A DNA stretch of 64,000 nucleotides from Clostridioides sp. ES-S-0054-01 (GCA_021561035.1 CP067346.1:341001-405000); one strand, 5' to 3'; positions 25,059 to 34,849 are shown, counted from the first letter of the stretch. Notes: generated by a model from the letters alone, not told the origin. Translations and numbers: made by a program.

Positions 25059-26021
25059 ATGAGATTGAGAAAAGTTTTATCTTTAGGAATTGCTGGAATG
25101 CTAGCAATAGGAATGTTAACAGGATGTTCAATGGAAGGACCAAGTAAATCAGACAATAAAGGTGGTTCAGACAAGAAAGATTTAACTATTGGAGTATCTA
25201 CAATAACTCTTCAACATCAATTTTTTATAGATATTGATGAGGGAATAAAAGAAAAAGCCAAAGAGCTAGGTGTGAAAGTTATAGTAAATGACCCAGACCA
25301 AGATGTAGCTAAGCAAACATCAGCAATAGAAGATTTTATACAACAAAACGTAGATGGAATGATAGTACTTGGAACAGATAACTCAGCTATAGTACCAGCA
25401 GTAGAAGGAGCGTTTGAAAAAATGCCAGTAGTTACAGTAGATGCTGTATTAAATACTGAAAATATTACAAGTTATGTAGGAACAGTTAGTTATGATGCTG
25501 GTAAAAAGTTAGGGGAATACACTAAAAAGTACATAGATGAAAAATTAGGTGGAAAATCAGAAATAGCGATAGTAACAGATTTAAAATCTCAAATACAAAT
25601 GCAGAGAATAGATGGATTTAAAGATGCATTAAAAGGTTCAGCAAATGTTAAGATATTAAATTCACAACCAGGATATGACAGAGAAGAATCTCTTAATACA
25701 GTAGAAAACTTAATTCAATCTAACCCAGATGTAGATATAATATATGCAACAGCTGAAAATAGTGTACTAGGAGCTAAAGCTGCACTTGAATCTGCAAAGA
25801 ATAAGGATGTTAAGATTGTAGGGTTTGACTTAACTGAAGAAGCATCAAGTGGAATAACAGATGGGACTATTCTTGCTATGATTCAACAACAGCCTAAAGA
25901 GATGGGACGTTTAGCTGTAGAAGCAGTAGTAAAAGCTATAAAAGGGGAAAAGGTAGAAAAAAATATACCAGTACCAGCTTTACTTTATGATAAAGGAAAT
26001 ATAAAAGACTTTAAGAATTAG
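25059..26021 (+). CDS. rbsB: Ribose ABC transporter substrate-binding lipoprotein
   Basis: 320 aa. Signal peptide with lipobox LTGC (lipid-modified Cys23) and a Ser/Lys/Asp-rich linker, then a type I periplasmic-binding fold (LTIGVSTITLQHQFFIDIDE, VIVNDPDQDVAKQTSAIEDF, VDGMIVLGTDNSA, VGFDLTEEASSGITDGTILA). Anchored to the outer face of the membrane, it delivers ribose to RbsC. Confidence 0.95.
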   Translation: MRLRKVLSLGIAGMLAIGMLTGCSMEGPSKSDNKGGSDKKDLTIGVSTITLQHQFFIDIDEGIKEKAKELGVKVIVNDPDQDVAKQTSAIEDFIQQNVDGMIVLGTDNSAIVPAVEGAFEKMPVVTVDAVLNTENITSYVGTVSYDAGKKLGEYTKKYIDEKLGGKSEIAIVTDLKSQIQMQRIDGFKDALKGSANVKILNSQPGYDREESLNTVENLIQSNPDVDIIYATAENSVLGAKAALESAKNKDVKIVGFDLTEEASSGITDGTILAMIQQQPKEMGRLAVEAVVKAIKGEKVEKNIPVPALLYDKGNIKDFKN

Positions 26022-26074
26022 TAAAATAAAATGAGATTATTTGAAAGAAATCCTATTTAAAAAGGAGTGTCATT

Positions 26075-27586
26075 ATGAGTAATACAATTCTGAAGTTAAG
26101 TAATATTGCTAAAGAATTTCCTGGTGTCAGAGCATTAGATAATGTTAATTTTGAGTTATTTCATGGGGAAGTTCATGCACTATTGGGTGAAAATGGTGCT
26201 GGTAAATCAACAATGATAAAGATTTTAACTGGTGCTCACTCAAAAACTTCTGGTAAATTCATTTTTGAAGGTAAAGAAATAGAGAATATATCACCAGATA
26301 TTTCTAAAAAGATAGGTATAAATGCAATCTATCAGGAATTAACAGTATTTGATGAGTTGACAGTAGCACAAAATATTTTTATGGGAAAAGAAATAAATGG
26401 CAAAGTCTTAACCAATGACAAAAAAATGAATGAAGAGGCTAAAAAGATTTTCGATAATATGGGAATAGATATAAATCCAAATAGTTTAGTCAAAGAGCTT
26501 AGTATAGCTCAAAAACAAATGGTAGAAATAGCAAGAGTTTTATCATCAGAAACTAAGGTCTTAATAATGGATGAGCCTACATCTTCAATAAGCAAAAAGG
26601 AGACTGAAATACTTTTTAGACTTATAAATGATTTAAAAGATAGTGGAGTCAGTATAATATATATCTCCCATAGGATGGAAGAACTCTTTGAGATTTGTAA
26701 CAGAATAACTATAATGCGAGATGGGAAAACGATTTCGACTTTGAATACCAAAGATGTATCATCCGAGGAAGAATTAGTTAATTTAATGATAGATAGAAAG
26801 CTAGACCAATTTTTTCCGAAAAGAAAAGTAGAAATAAAAGAAGAAATTATGAGAGTGGAAAATCTAACTAAGAACAATGTTTTTAACGATGTCAGTTTTA
26901 ATATAAGAAAAGGCGAGATATTGGGAATAGGTGGACTAGTTGGAAGTAAGAGAAGTGAAATAGTAGAGGCTATATTTGGACTTGGAACGTATGATTCTGG
27001 GAAAATATATTTAAATAATAAAGAAGTAAAATTTAAAACTCCATCAGATGCGATTGAAAATGGGCTAGGATTAATAACAGAGGATAGAAAAGGTACTGGA
27101 TTATTTTTACAAATGAGTGTCAAAGAAAATACAACTATGGCTGGATTAAAAAAGATATCTAAGTTTAAATCATTTATAGACAGAAAAAAGGAAAAAGAAG
27201 TACTAGAAAAATACATAGAAGCATTAAAGATAAAAACGCCACATATGAATCAAGTTATACAGAGTCTAAGTGGTGGAAACCAACAAAAAGCTATAATAGC
27301 AAGATGGCTTTTATTACAACCAGATATATTAATTATGGACGAACCAACTAGAGGTATAGATGTAAATGCTAAAGCAGAGATATACAATCTAATGGGAGAT
27401 TTAGTAGAGAGTGGTGTAAGTATCATAATGATATCTTCTGAGATACCAGAATTAATATCAATGAGTGACAGGATAATGGTTATGAGAGAAGGTCATATAA
27501 GTGGATTTTTAGAAGGTGAAGAAATGGTTGAAAATAATGTATTAAAATTGGCTTTCGGAGGTAAAATTAATGAGTTCAATAACTAA
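26075..27586 (+). CDS. rbsA: Ribose ABC transporter ATPase (two NBDs)
   Basis: 503-aa double ATPase: first domain Walker A LGENGAGKST, signature LSIAQKQMVEIAR, Walker B VLIMDEPTSSIS; second domain has the degenerate Walker A (GIGGLVGSKRSEIVEA) typical of RbsA/MglA second halves, signature LSGGNQQKAIIARWL and Walker B ILIMDEPTRGIDV. Energises RbsC. Overlaps rbsC by 17 bp. Confidence 0.95.
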   Translation: MSNTILKLSNIAKEFPGVRALDNVNFELFHGEVHALLGENGAGKSTMIKILTGAHSKTSGKFIFEGKEIENISPDISKKIGINAIYQELTVFDELTVAQNIFMGKEINGKVLTNDKKMNEEAKKIFDNMGIDINPNSLVKELSIAQKQMVEIARVLSSETKVLIMDEPTSSISKKETEILFRLINDLKDSGVSIIYISHRMEELFEICNRITIMRDGKTISTLNTKDVSSEEELVNLMIDRKLDQFFPKRKVEIKEEIMRVENLTKNNVFNDVSFNIRKGEILGIGGLVGSKRSEIVEAIFGLGTYDSGKIYLNNKEVKFKTPSDAIENGLGLITEDRKGTGLFLQMSVKENTTMAGLKKISKFKSFIDRKKEKEVLEKYIEALKIKTPHMNQVIQSLSGGNQQKAIIARWLLLQPDILIMDEPTRGIDVNAKAEIYNLMGDLVESGVSIIMISSEIPELISMSDRIMVMREGHISGFLEGEEMVENNVLKLAFGGKINEFNN

Positions 27587-28568
27587 GCATAAAGAAGACA
27601 AATCCTCTCCATTATTAACAAAATTAACAAGTACATTCAGAGATCAAGGGAGTGCAGCTATAGGGCTTGTAATAATTTTTATAATAATGAGTGTAGCTTC
27701 ATCTAATTTTTTAACTTTAGATAATTTAATTAACGTTGGAAGACAGATATCGATAAATGCAATTCTTGCAGTGGGTATGACATTTGTAATAATTACAGGA
27801 GGAATAGATTTAAGTGTAGGGGCAGTAATTGCTCTAGTAGGTACGTTTTGGGCTACAACAGTAGTAAATTATAATGCACCTATATGGGTAGGTATGATAC
27901 TTGCATTGGCAATAGGCGCAATATTAGGAATTATAAAAGGTGCGATTATTTCAACACAAAAACTACCACCATTCATTGTAACTTTAGCCATGTTGACGAT
28001 AATAAGTGGGATAAGTTTTGTATTTACAGGAGGAAGACCTATATCAGTAAATACGGACGCATTTAAGATGTTAGGTAGAGGATATGTTGGACCAATACCA
28101 ATACCAGTTATAATTATGATTATAGTTGTAATAATAGGTCATTTTCTATTAAAAAGAACTAATTTTGGACGTCATGTACATGCAGTAGGTGGAAATGAAG
28201 AAGCTGCTAGATTATGTGGAGTAAAAGTAAATAAAGTGATAGTAAAAGTATATGCACTAGCTGGATTACTAACAGCATTGGCTGGAATAATACTATCATC
28301 ACGTTTGGCATCAGGTTCACCTACTGTTGGAGATGGAGCAGAGTTGGATGCTATAGCAGCAGTTGTGCTTGGTGGTACTAACATGATGGGTGGCTCTGGT
28401 TCTATAGTAGGTACATGTATAGGTGTTGGAATAATAGGAATATTAGGAAATGGATTAAACTTATTAAGTGTATCTTCGTATAATCAAATGATTATAAAAG
28501 GTTTGGTAATGTTATTTGCTATATGGATAAATAATATAAGATTAAAAAAATCGGCTAAAGCTAAATAG
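27570..28568 (+). CDS. rbsC: Ribose ABC transporter permease
   Basis: 332-aa membrane protein of the BPD-transp-2 type with about 8-10 helices; signatures ITGGIDLSVGAVIALVGTFW, NFGRHVHAVGGNEEAARLCG and VNKVIVKVYALAGLLTALAG. Coupled to rbsA by overlap. No rbsD (ribose mutarotase/pyranase) is present in this operon. Confidence 0.95.
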   Translation: MSSITKHKEDKSSPLLTKLTSTFRDQGSAAIGLVIIFIIMSVASSNFLTLDNLINVGRQISINAILAVGMTFVIITGGIDLSVGAVIALVGTFWATTVVNYNAPIWVGMILALAIGAILGIIKGAIISTQKLPPFIVTLAMLTIISGISFVFTGGRPISVNTDAFKMLGRGYVGPIPIPVIIMIIVVIIGHFLLKRTNFGRHVHAVGGNEEAARLCGVKVNKVIVKVYALAGLLTALAGIILSSRLASGSPTVGDGAELDAIAAVVLGGTNMMGGSGSIVGTCIGVGIIGILGNGLNLLSVSSYNQMIIKGLVMLFAIWINNIRLKKSAKAK

Positions 28569-28749
28569 TAATTAAATTTTAGTTGATGAACTATAAAAAT
28601 TATTAAGTTTTTGTATATTTTTATACTTTAATTTGCATATATCTTTATATATTAAATGGGAATATACTAAGTGAAAAAGTTTACTATGGTTTAAATAGAG
28701 GAGATTAGACTTGAAATTTTAAATGTAAAAATAAATCTTAGGAGGAAAT

Positions 28750-30012
28750 ATGAAAAAAATTCTCTTAGATACATTAAATAGTAGAAAACAAGAATATATA
28801 GATTATTTAAAAGAACTTGTAAGTATAAAGACTGAAGATATTGGTCATGGAATATTAGGTGGATTTGAAAAAGAGGGACAGGAATATATTGAGAAACTTG
28901 CAAATGACATAGGTTTTAGTGTAGATAGACAAGAAATGAGTGAAGAGCTAATTAAAAAAGCAAAAGATACCTATAAAGAAGGAAATCTAGGTCACAATTA
29001 TAAAGATAGATATAATTTAATTTGCAAATACAGTGATAATTTACCTGGAAAGACAATTGTATTTAATGGTCATGTAGACACTATGCCACCTGGCGATATA
29101 AGTAAGTGGAGATATAATCCATACTATGGGACGGAAGATAATGGGAAGCTTTATGGTCTTGGAACTGCAGATATGAAATCTGGGCTTATAGCATCAATAT
29201 TAGCTGTAAAGCTTATAAAAGATAGTGGTTTAAATATACCTGGTAATGTGAAGATAATGTCAGTAGTAGATGAAGAAGGTGGGGGAAATGGTACTATAAA
29301 TGCAGTTATGAATGGAATTGATGGAGACTACTGTGTAATTTGTGAACCATCAGAACAGAATTTAATAATTGCACATATGGGATTTGTATTCTTTGAAGTT
29401 GAGGTTAAAGGTGTATCTCTTCACTGTGGTAGTAAGTGGGAGGGTGTTAATGCGATAGAGAAGGCTATGTTACTCCTTCAAGATATAAAAGAATTAGAAC
29501 ATAACTGGCTTATGATATATAAGCATCCACTATTACCATCACCTACAATAAATTTAGGTATGATAAATGGTGGGACAGCAGGTTCTACTGTGCCAGATAA
29601 GTGTGTATTTAACTTATGTGTACACTTCTTACCAAATATAATGAGTTATGAACAAGTTGTAAATGACGTGACCAATGTCATAATGACAAGAGCTAATGGG
29701 GATTTGTGGCTTAAAGATAATAAGCCAAATATAAATATATATCAATCAGGATTAGGTTTTGAGATGGACAAGAATTCTGATTTTGTAGTTAATGCTCATA
29801 AAATACTAGAAGAAACTCTAGAGAAAAAATTAGAAATAAGAGGTTCGACAGCTGGGAATGATGCGAGATTGATGAAAAATTTAGCTGAAATACCAACACT
29901 TATATTAGGTCCAGGCTCAATAGAACAATGCCATTCAATAGATGAATATGTTGAAATTAAGGAGTATCTAGATAGTATACTTATGTATGCAAGTCTAATA
30001 TTAAATTTATAA
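28750..30012 (+). CDS. M20-family metallopeptidase (ArgE/DapE type)
   Basis: 420-aa deacylase/peptidase: metal ligands H108 and D110 (VFNGHVDTMPPGD), D141 (GLGTADMKSGLI), E175/E176 (SVVDEEGGGNG), and the lid domain with VPDKCVFNLCVHFLPN and GSTAGNDARLMKN. Substrate class is N-acyl amino acids or similar; not determinable. It is followed by a GATase-like gene with 19 bp between, so the two are co-transcribed. It sits about 180 bp behind rbsC without a clear terminator, so partial read-through from rbs is possible. Confidence 0.9.
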   Translation: MKKILLDTLNSRKQEYIDYLKELVSIKTEDIGHGILGGFEKEGQEYIEKLANDIGFSVDRQEMSEELIKKAKDTYKEGNLGHNYKDRYNLICKYSDNLPGKTIVFNGHVDTMPPGDISKWRYNPYYGTEDNGKLYGLGTADMKSGLIASILAVKLIKDSGLNIPGNVKIMSVVDEEGGGNGTINAVMNGIDGDYCVICEPSEQNLIIAHMGFVFFEVEVKGVSLHCGSKWEGVNAIEKAMLLLQDIKELEHNWLMIYKHPLLPSPTINLGMINGGTAGSTVPDKCVFNLCVHFLPNIMSYEQVVNDVTNVIMTRANGDLWLKDNKPNINIYQSGLGFEMDKNSDFVVNAHKILEETLEKKLEIRGSTAGNDARLMKNLAEIPTLILGPGSIEQCHSIDEYVEIKEYLDSILMYASLILNL

Positions 30013-30031
30013 AAGTAGGAGGAATATATAA

Positions 30032-30775
30032 ATGAAAAAAGTATTAATAGTAGGGGAATCTTGGGTAAAAAATATAACTCATATAAAAGGGTTTGATACA
30101 TTTGTTACAACTCACTATGAAGAAGCTGTAAAGTGGTTAAAAGAGGCAATAGAATCTGGAGGATATGAGACAGTTCATATGCCTGCACATGTAGCAGCAG
30201 ATAGCTTCCCATATAAATTAGAAGAATTAAATGAGTATGACTGTATAATATTATCTGATATAGGTTCTAATACGTTCTTATTATCTAATAGTACTTTTAT
30301 AGATTGCAATAGTAATCCAGATAGACTTGAACTAATCAAAGATTACGTAAATAATGGTAGGGCATTAATCATGGTAGGTGGATACATGTCATTTACAGGT
30401 ATAGATGCAAAAGCTAGATTTGGTGAAACTGCTATTAAAGATGTATTACCAATAACAATGATAGATAAAGATGATAGAGTAGAAAAACCAGCAGGAATAA
30501 TTCCAGTAGTTGTTGACTCTCAACATCCAGTATTAAAAGATATACCAACAGAATGGCCAAAGTTTTTAGGATATAATAAGACAGTTGCTAGAGATAATTG
30601 CCCTGTGCTAGCAACTATTGGAGGAGACCCATTTGTAGCTGTTGGTGAGTTTGGAAAAGGAAAATCTGCTGTATTTAGTTCTGATTGTGCACCTCATTGG
30701 GGTTCAAAAGAATTTACTGACTGGAAATACTATAATAAATTATGGGTCAATATGCTTGATTGGCTAACATGTTAA
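30032..30775 (+). CDS. GATase1-like/ThuA-type hydrolase-fold protein
   Basis: 247 aa, class I glutamine amidotransferase-like fold of the cytoplasmic protein group: begins MKKVLIVGESWVKNITHIKG, with YDCIILSDIGSNTFLLSN, NNGRALIMVGGYMSFTGI and GKGKSAVFSSDCAPHWGS. The canonical nucleophile Cys is replaced (YMSF after GG), so it is unlikely to be a true glutaminase. Function unknown; the pairing with an M20 peptidase suggests catabolism of an amino-acid conjugate. Confidence 0.8.
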   Translation: MKKVLIVGESWVKNITHIKGFDTFVTTHYEEAVKWLKEAIESGGYETVHMPAHVAADSFPYKLEELNEYDCIILSDIGSNTFLLSNSTFIDCNSNPDRLELIKDYVNNGRALIMVGGYMSFTGIDAKARFGETAIKDVLPITMIDKDDRVEKPAGIIPVVVDSQHPVLKDIPTEWPKFLGYNKTVARDNCPVLATIGGDPFVAVGEFGKGKSAVFSSDCAPHWGSKEFTDWKYYNKLWVNMLDWLTC

Positions 30776-30792
30776 AAATTTTATAAAATTTG

Positions 30793-30839
30793 AAAACCTC
30801 TTACTTGATAAAACGAAACTTACAAGTCAAGAGGTTTTA
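30793..30839 (+). terminator. Terminator after the GATase-like gene
   Basis: AAAACCTCTT-A-CTTGA ... TCAAGAGGTTTT with a T-rich tail; strong stem with one bulge. Confidence 0.85.
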
Positions 30840-30948
30840 TTGTATAAAATTGATGTACAGTAGAAAATATTTTTAAATCAGTTAAAATTAGTCATTTTGG
30901 TTGATAAGTAGATAAGTTATTAGAAACAGGGAGGTTTATATAATTAAT

Positions 30949-31796
30949 ATGGATGATTTAAATAAAAAGTTTTTAATGGAATATATAGATGAGATACAGG
31001 GAGAATTAAGAGATATATCAGATAAAATATGGAAAAATCCAGAACTTCAATATAAAGAATATTATGCTTCAAGCTTACAAAAGGAATATTTAAAAAAACA
31101 TGATTTTAGTATAGATGAATTAGATGGTGTGGAAAAATGCTAAATATAGTTCCAGATTTTTCAGAAGTGTGGTATTACATAAGAGGAGTTAAAATGGAGC
31201 ATGTAAGAGATGTATTTGACAGAATTGTTGATATAGCAAAAGGGGCAGCATTAATGACTGGTACTAGTATGGAATATAATATTATAAGTGGGGTGTATGA
31301 TTATATTCCAAATACAATATTAACAAATATCCTATCACAAAACATGAGATTGGTAGGAGTACAAAATTATAGCGAAGATGACTACTATTTTGCAGAAAAA
31401 TTAGCTGAAACAGTGTATATAGATAAAAGAATTAGTGTTTCTAGTGTATTAAGTGGAAATAAGGATATTACTAAGATGAATTTACATGATGAGGTTACAG
31501 ATGATACATTTACTCATAATAACTGTATATCATTATCACTAGATATTGGAGATATTAGTTACATAATTCCTACAGCACAATGTTCTTGCTCAGTTTGGCC
31601 TATTGGTATTTCTGCTCATACATGGCAGTCTTGTGCTAGTGCAGGTTCTGATATGGGATTTAAAGCTATGTTGTTAGCATCTAAATCTATAGCGTGTTCA
31701 ATAAATGATGTGATGCTTGATGAATTGGTTATAAATAAAGCAAAAAAGGAATTGAAGGATACTGTAGGTAGTTTTGAATATATACCAATTATTTAA
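30949..31796 (+). pseudogene. Amidohydrolase (AbgB/M20 type), internal deletion and frameshift
   Basis: The first frame (30949-31143) gives the N-terminus LRDISDKIWKNPELQYKEYY; the second (31137-31796) gives the C-terminal lid and end (VPDFSEVWYYIRGVKMEHVR, MEYNIISGVYDYIPNTILTN, SCSVWPIGISAHTWQSCASA). Between DGVE and NIVPDF about 170 residues containing most metal ligands are missing and the frame is shifted, so the enzyme is inactive. An intact homologue would be about 450 aa and hydrolyse p-aminobenzoyl-glutamate-like amides. The ribosome site GGGAGG before the ATG is intact, pointing to recent loss. Confidence 0.88.
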
Positions 31797-31873
31797 ATTT
31801 TAAATTGATATAAAGCATAATTAACTTGTATGAGTTAATATAAGTATATAATTTAATATTATTTTTAACTTAA

Positions 31874-31921
31874 CCTTCTAATTATTTTAAATTTAAGATA
31901 CAATGATTAGAAGGAATTTTT
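31874..31921 (+). terminator. Terminator after the amidohydrolase pseudogene
   Basis: CCTTCTAAT...ATTAGAAGG stem followed by AATTTTTT. Confidence 0.8.
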
Positions 31922-32016
31922 TAAGTTTTTTAGAATACTGTATCTTATATAATCTTGATAAAAAGTGTTATACTATATATAATCTAAATAAAAAATAGTA
32001 CAAAAAAGGAGTATTT

Positions 32017-32856
32017 ATGTTTGGATATGTTAAAATAAACAAAATGGATTTAACATTTAGAGAATATGACTATTACAAAGCTTATTATTGTGGACTATGT
32101 AAATACTTAAAAAGAAATCATGGAGAAATTTCTAGATTTTCTCTGAATTATGATATAACATTTTTAATTGTTTTATTAACAGCAGTATATAACCCAGAGT
32201 CTATAAGCACAGAGGAAGTATGTATAGTTAATCCATTTAAAAAGAAAAAGGTAATTACAAATGATATTACAGAATATGCAGCAAGTATGAATATTCTTTT
32301 AACGTATTATAAATTGGAAGATAATTTAATGGATGATAAACGCATAAAAGATAAATTAGCATATTATATATATAAAAACAAATTAAAATTAGCATATGAA
32401 AAGTATCCTGAAAAGGCAGAGTATATAAAACAACAGTTAAATGAATTAAATAAGTTAGAAAAAGATAAAAATATAAATATAGATGAAGTATCTAGTATAT
32501 TTGGAAATATAATGGGTGAAGTATTTGCTTATAAAAAAGATGAAAACGAGAGAAACTTAAGAATGATAGGCTTTAATATAGGTAAGTATATATATCTACT
32601 AGATGCCTATGAAGATTTAGATGAAGATTTTAAAAAAGGAAGATACAATCCATTTATAGAGTATATAGATAAAAATGATGAGTTAAAAGAAAAAGTAAAA
32701 AAAATAATAGTAACATCATTAGGATTTTTAGCTAAAGGAATTGATAATCTAAATCTAAATAAAAATGTTGGAATAATAGAAAATATAATTTATTCTGGTG
32801 TTTATTTAAGATATATGAATATATTAGAAAGTAGAGGTGGAAAAAGTGTACAGTAA
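32017..32856 (+). CDS. DUF5685-family protein
   Basis: 279 aa, predicted cytosolic and mostly helical. Family marks: MFGYVKINKMDLTFREYDYY, then KAYYCGLCKYLKRNHG (a CxxC pair at about residues 27-30), the NPFKKKKV segment, and IYLLDAYEDLDEDFKKGRYN with PFIEY, resembling the Asp-rich motif of helical metal/diphosphate-binding enzymes. Function unknown. It begins a three-gene operon and its stop overlaps the start of the Cys-rich TPR protein. Confidence 0.85.
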   Translation: MFGYVKINKMDLTFREYDYYKAYYCGLCKYLKRNHGEISRFSLNYDITFLIVLLTAVYNPESISTEEVCIVNPFKKKKVITNDITEYAASMNILLTYYKLEDNLMDDKRIKDKLAYYIYKNKLKLAYEKYPEKAEYIKQQLNELNKLEKDKNINIDEVSSIFGNIMGEVFAYKKDENERNLRMIGFNIGKYIYLLDAYEDLDEDFKKGRYNPFIEYIDKNDELKEKVKKIIVTSLGFLAKGIDNLNLNKNVGIIENIIYSGVYLRYMNILESRGGKSVQ

Positions 32857-33289
32857 TACTTATAATAATGAAAATTTTATGAGAGCAAGAGCTTTTATAG
32901 AAAACAGTGAATTTAGAAAAGCATATGATTTTTTGAAAACTTTGACTGACAAATGTGCAGAATGGTATTATTTAACTGGTTTTTCTGCAATGAACATAGG
33001 ATATTATGAAGAAGGCGAAGACTTCTTAAAAAGAGCAAAGTTTATGGAGCCTGAAAATAGTGAATATAGTGATGCACTTAGAAGTTATACACAATATAGA
33101 AATGAATATAACAACAGAGCTGATAATTATAATAGAAGAAGACGTAATGATTTAGATGGATGTTGTTGCTGTTGCTGTGATGATTGTTGCTGTTGTCTAG
33201 GTGACGATTGTTGTGAAAATTGTGCTAAGCTTTGGTGTTTAGATTCATGTTGCGAATGTTTTGGTGGAGATTTAATAACTTGTTGTTAG
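32846..33289 (+). CDS. TPR-like protein with cysteine-cluster tail
   Basis: About 147 aa. Residues about 8-80 look like two TPR helices (RARAFIENSEFRKAYDFLKT, WYYLTGFSAMNIGYYEEGED), followed by an Asn/Arg linker and a C-terminal tail with about 20 cysteines in some 45 residues, ending CAKLWCLDSCCECFGGDLITC. The tail type occurs in other Firmicutes attached to a J-domain instead of TPRs (from memory), next to DUF5685 genes. Start: GTG 32846 behind GAGGTGG; GTG 32837 would lie in the ribosome site. It overlaps the DUF5685 stop. Possibly a metal-binding or scaffold protein. Confidence 0.8.
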   Translation: MYSNTYNNENFMRARAFIENSEFRKAYDFLKTLTDKCAEWYYLTGFSAMNIGYYEEGEDFLKRAKFMEPENSEYSDALRSYTQYRNEYNNRADNYNRRRRNDLDGCCCCCCDDCCCCLGDDCCENCAKLWCLDSCCECFGGDLITCC

Positions 33290-33299
33290 GATGATAAAT

Positions 33300-33797
33300 A
33301 TGAGTATAAAAGTTGCTTATGGAGGAGTTTTATTAGCATTAAATGTGATACTGCTGACTCTTACAAATATTATTCCTGTAAATACATTGTTTATTATGGG
33401 GTTAGCATCACTTTTAGTATCAATTGTAATAATGGAATGGGGATTCAAAAGTGGAGTAGCTTTTTATATAGGTTCTATAGCTTTAGGATTTATAGTAATG
33501 GCAAGTAAGTCTCAATGGCTTGTATATTCACTTACCTTTGGAATATATGGTATTGTAAAATATCTTATAGAAAAAGATAGGTCGATATATATTGAGTATT
33601 TTATGAAATTGGTGTTTGCAAATATAATGATACTTATATTGTATTTTTTATTAAGAACAATAGTTTATATTCCAATAAATATTTTTATTATAGGCTTATT
33701 TGAGGTAGCCTTTATAGTATATGATTATGTTTATAGTTCTTTTGTAGGTTATTACAATAATAAGTTAAGAAAAATTCTATTTAAAAATAACAGTTAA
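33300..33797 (+). CDS. Integral membrane protein, 165 aa
   Basis: Five hydrophobic segments (VAYGGVLLALNVILLTLTNI, LFIMGLASLLVSIVIMEWGF, VAFYIGSIALGFIVMASKSQ, FVANIMILILYFLLRTIVYI-like, IPINIFIIGLFEVAFIVYDY) and a positively charged end. Third gene of the DUF5685 operon, starting 10 bp after the previous stop. I choose ATG 33300 over ATG 33291 because of ribosome-site spacing. Unknown function; the first helices resemble energy-coupling S components only loosely. Confidence 0.75.
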   Translation: MSIKVAYGGVLLALNVILLTLTNIIPVNTLFIMGLASLLVSIVIMEWGFKSGVAFYIGSIALGFIVMASKSQWLVYSLTFGIYGIVKYLIEKDRSIYIEYFMKLVFANIMILILYFLLRTIVYIPINIFIIGLFEVAFIVYDYVYSSFVGYYNNKLRKILFKNNS

Positions 33798-33919
33798 TTT
33801 TATATTTTTTAATAAAGTAGATGGTAGTTCACTAAGATTGTAATTTGAATAAATGTAAACACCGTATCTAAATATGTATTTGGATATAAAGCTAAATTCA
33901 ATATATCCTTAGTGCAATA

Positions 33920-33956
33920 TACAAAAAGCTTTGACTAAAAATCAAAGCTTTTTGTG
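33920..33956. terminator. Bidirectional terminator between convergent genes
   Basis: AAAAAGCTTTGA-CTAAAAA-TCAAAGCTTTTT, perfect 12-bp stem with T-runs on both strands; separates the membrane gene (+) and the HAD gene (-). Confidence 0.9.
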
Positions 33957-33996
33957 TATTAGATATAATATAAGTTTTTAAAATAGATAATATAAA

Positions 33997-34725
33997 TCAA
34001 ATATCCACTATATTTACATCTGTAGATAAAGAATAAATAATATCCTTTCTTTCTACTATTATCTCAACATTTTTAGAAATTTCCTTATCAAGTGATATTT
34101 GAGATAAAAGTTCCTTTGTTGGATTTATTGCAATTGGATTTCCAACTCTTTTTAACATATTTATGTCACCATTAGTATCTCCATAAGCATATGAGTTTGA
34201 TAAGTCTAAATTATACTTTACAACAAAATCATTTATAGCATTATTCTTACTTATAGAATCCCACATTGGAATAACTTTTCCTGTAAATATATTATTTTCA
34301 AATATATAATCACTTCCTAGAAAATCAGTTACATTATATTTCTTTGCCATTTTTTCAACTAGAAACCCTGGGCTACCAGATATAAATATAACTATATGCC
34401 CTTGATTTAGATGCCAATCAATTCTTGAACGTGTGTATTTATAAACTCTATCTGCTTTTAATTTAATTACTTGGTCACTTGTAAAATTGATGCAAGTTTT
34501 ATCTAATCCTTTTAATGAATCAACATAAAGGTTACATATTTCTAATAGATAATCATCATAATTACCTTGTCTTTTATCCCAATCCATAAAAGTGTCTCTT
34601 GCGTGTTTATACCAATTTTTTTGGTCAATTATATCATATTTAATTAATTTCTTAAAATGCTCAACCATAAGAGAGTCTCTATAAAGAGTACCATCTATAT
34701 CAAAAAAAGCTGCTATATTTTTCAT
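33997..34725 (-). CDS. HAD-superfamily IB phosphatase
   Basis: 242 aa. Motif I FFDIDGTLYRDSL (nucleophile Asp9, Asp11), motif II IFISGSPGFLVEKMA, and motif IV YGDTNGDINML (metal-binding Asp pair) place it in the PSP-like HAD-IB group, whose members dephosphorylate phosphoserine or phospholipid head groups. The cap region between motifs I and II (about residues 15-125) is helical. Substrate not deducible. Monocistronic. Confidence 0.9.
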   Translation of the reverse strand: MKNIAAFFDIDGTLYRDSLMVEHFKKLIKYDIIDQKNWYKHARDTFMDWDKRQGNYDDYLLEICNLYVDSLKGLDKTCINFTSDQVIKLKADRVYKYTRSRIDWHLNQGHIVIFISGSPGFLVEKMAKKYNVTDFLGSDYIFENNIFTGKVIPMWDSISKNNAINDFVVKYNLDLSNSYAYGDTNGDINMLKRVGNPIAINPTKELLSQISLDKEISKNVEIIVERKDIIYSLSTDVNIVDI

Positions 34726-34849
34726 AAGACCACCTCAATTAATCATTTCCTTATATTATATTATAAATTGTACCTAAGTTGTTAAAATATATGTATAATA
34801 ATTTATATATTAAAAAACAAGTATTTTAAAGTTTAAAGGATGTGACTAT

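Noticed and set aside
26509-27216. 235-aa minus-strand frame opposite rbsA
   Set aside because: Shadow of the rbsA coding sequence, with Ser/Phe/Ile-rich antisense composition.
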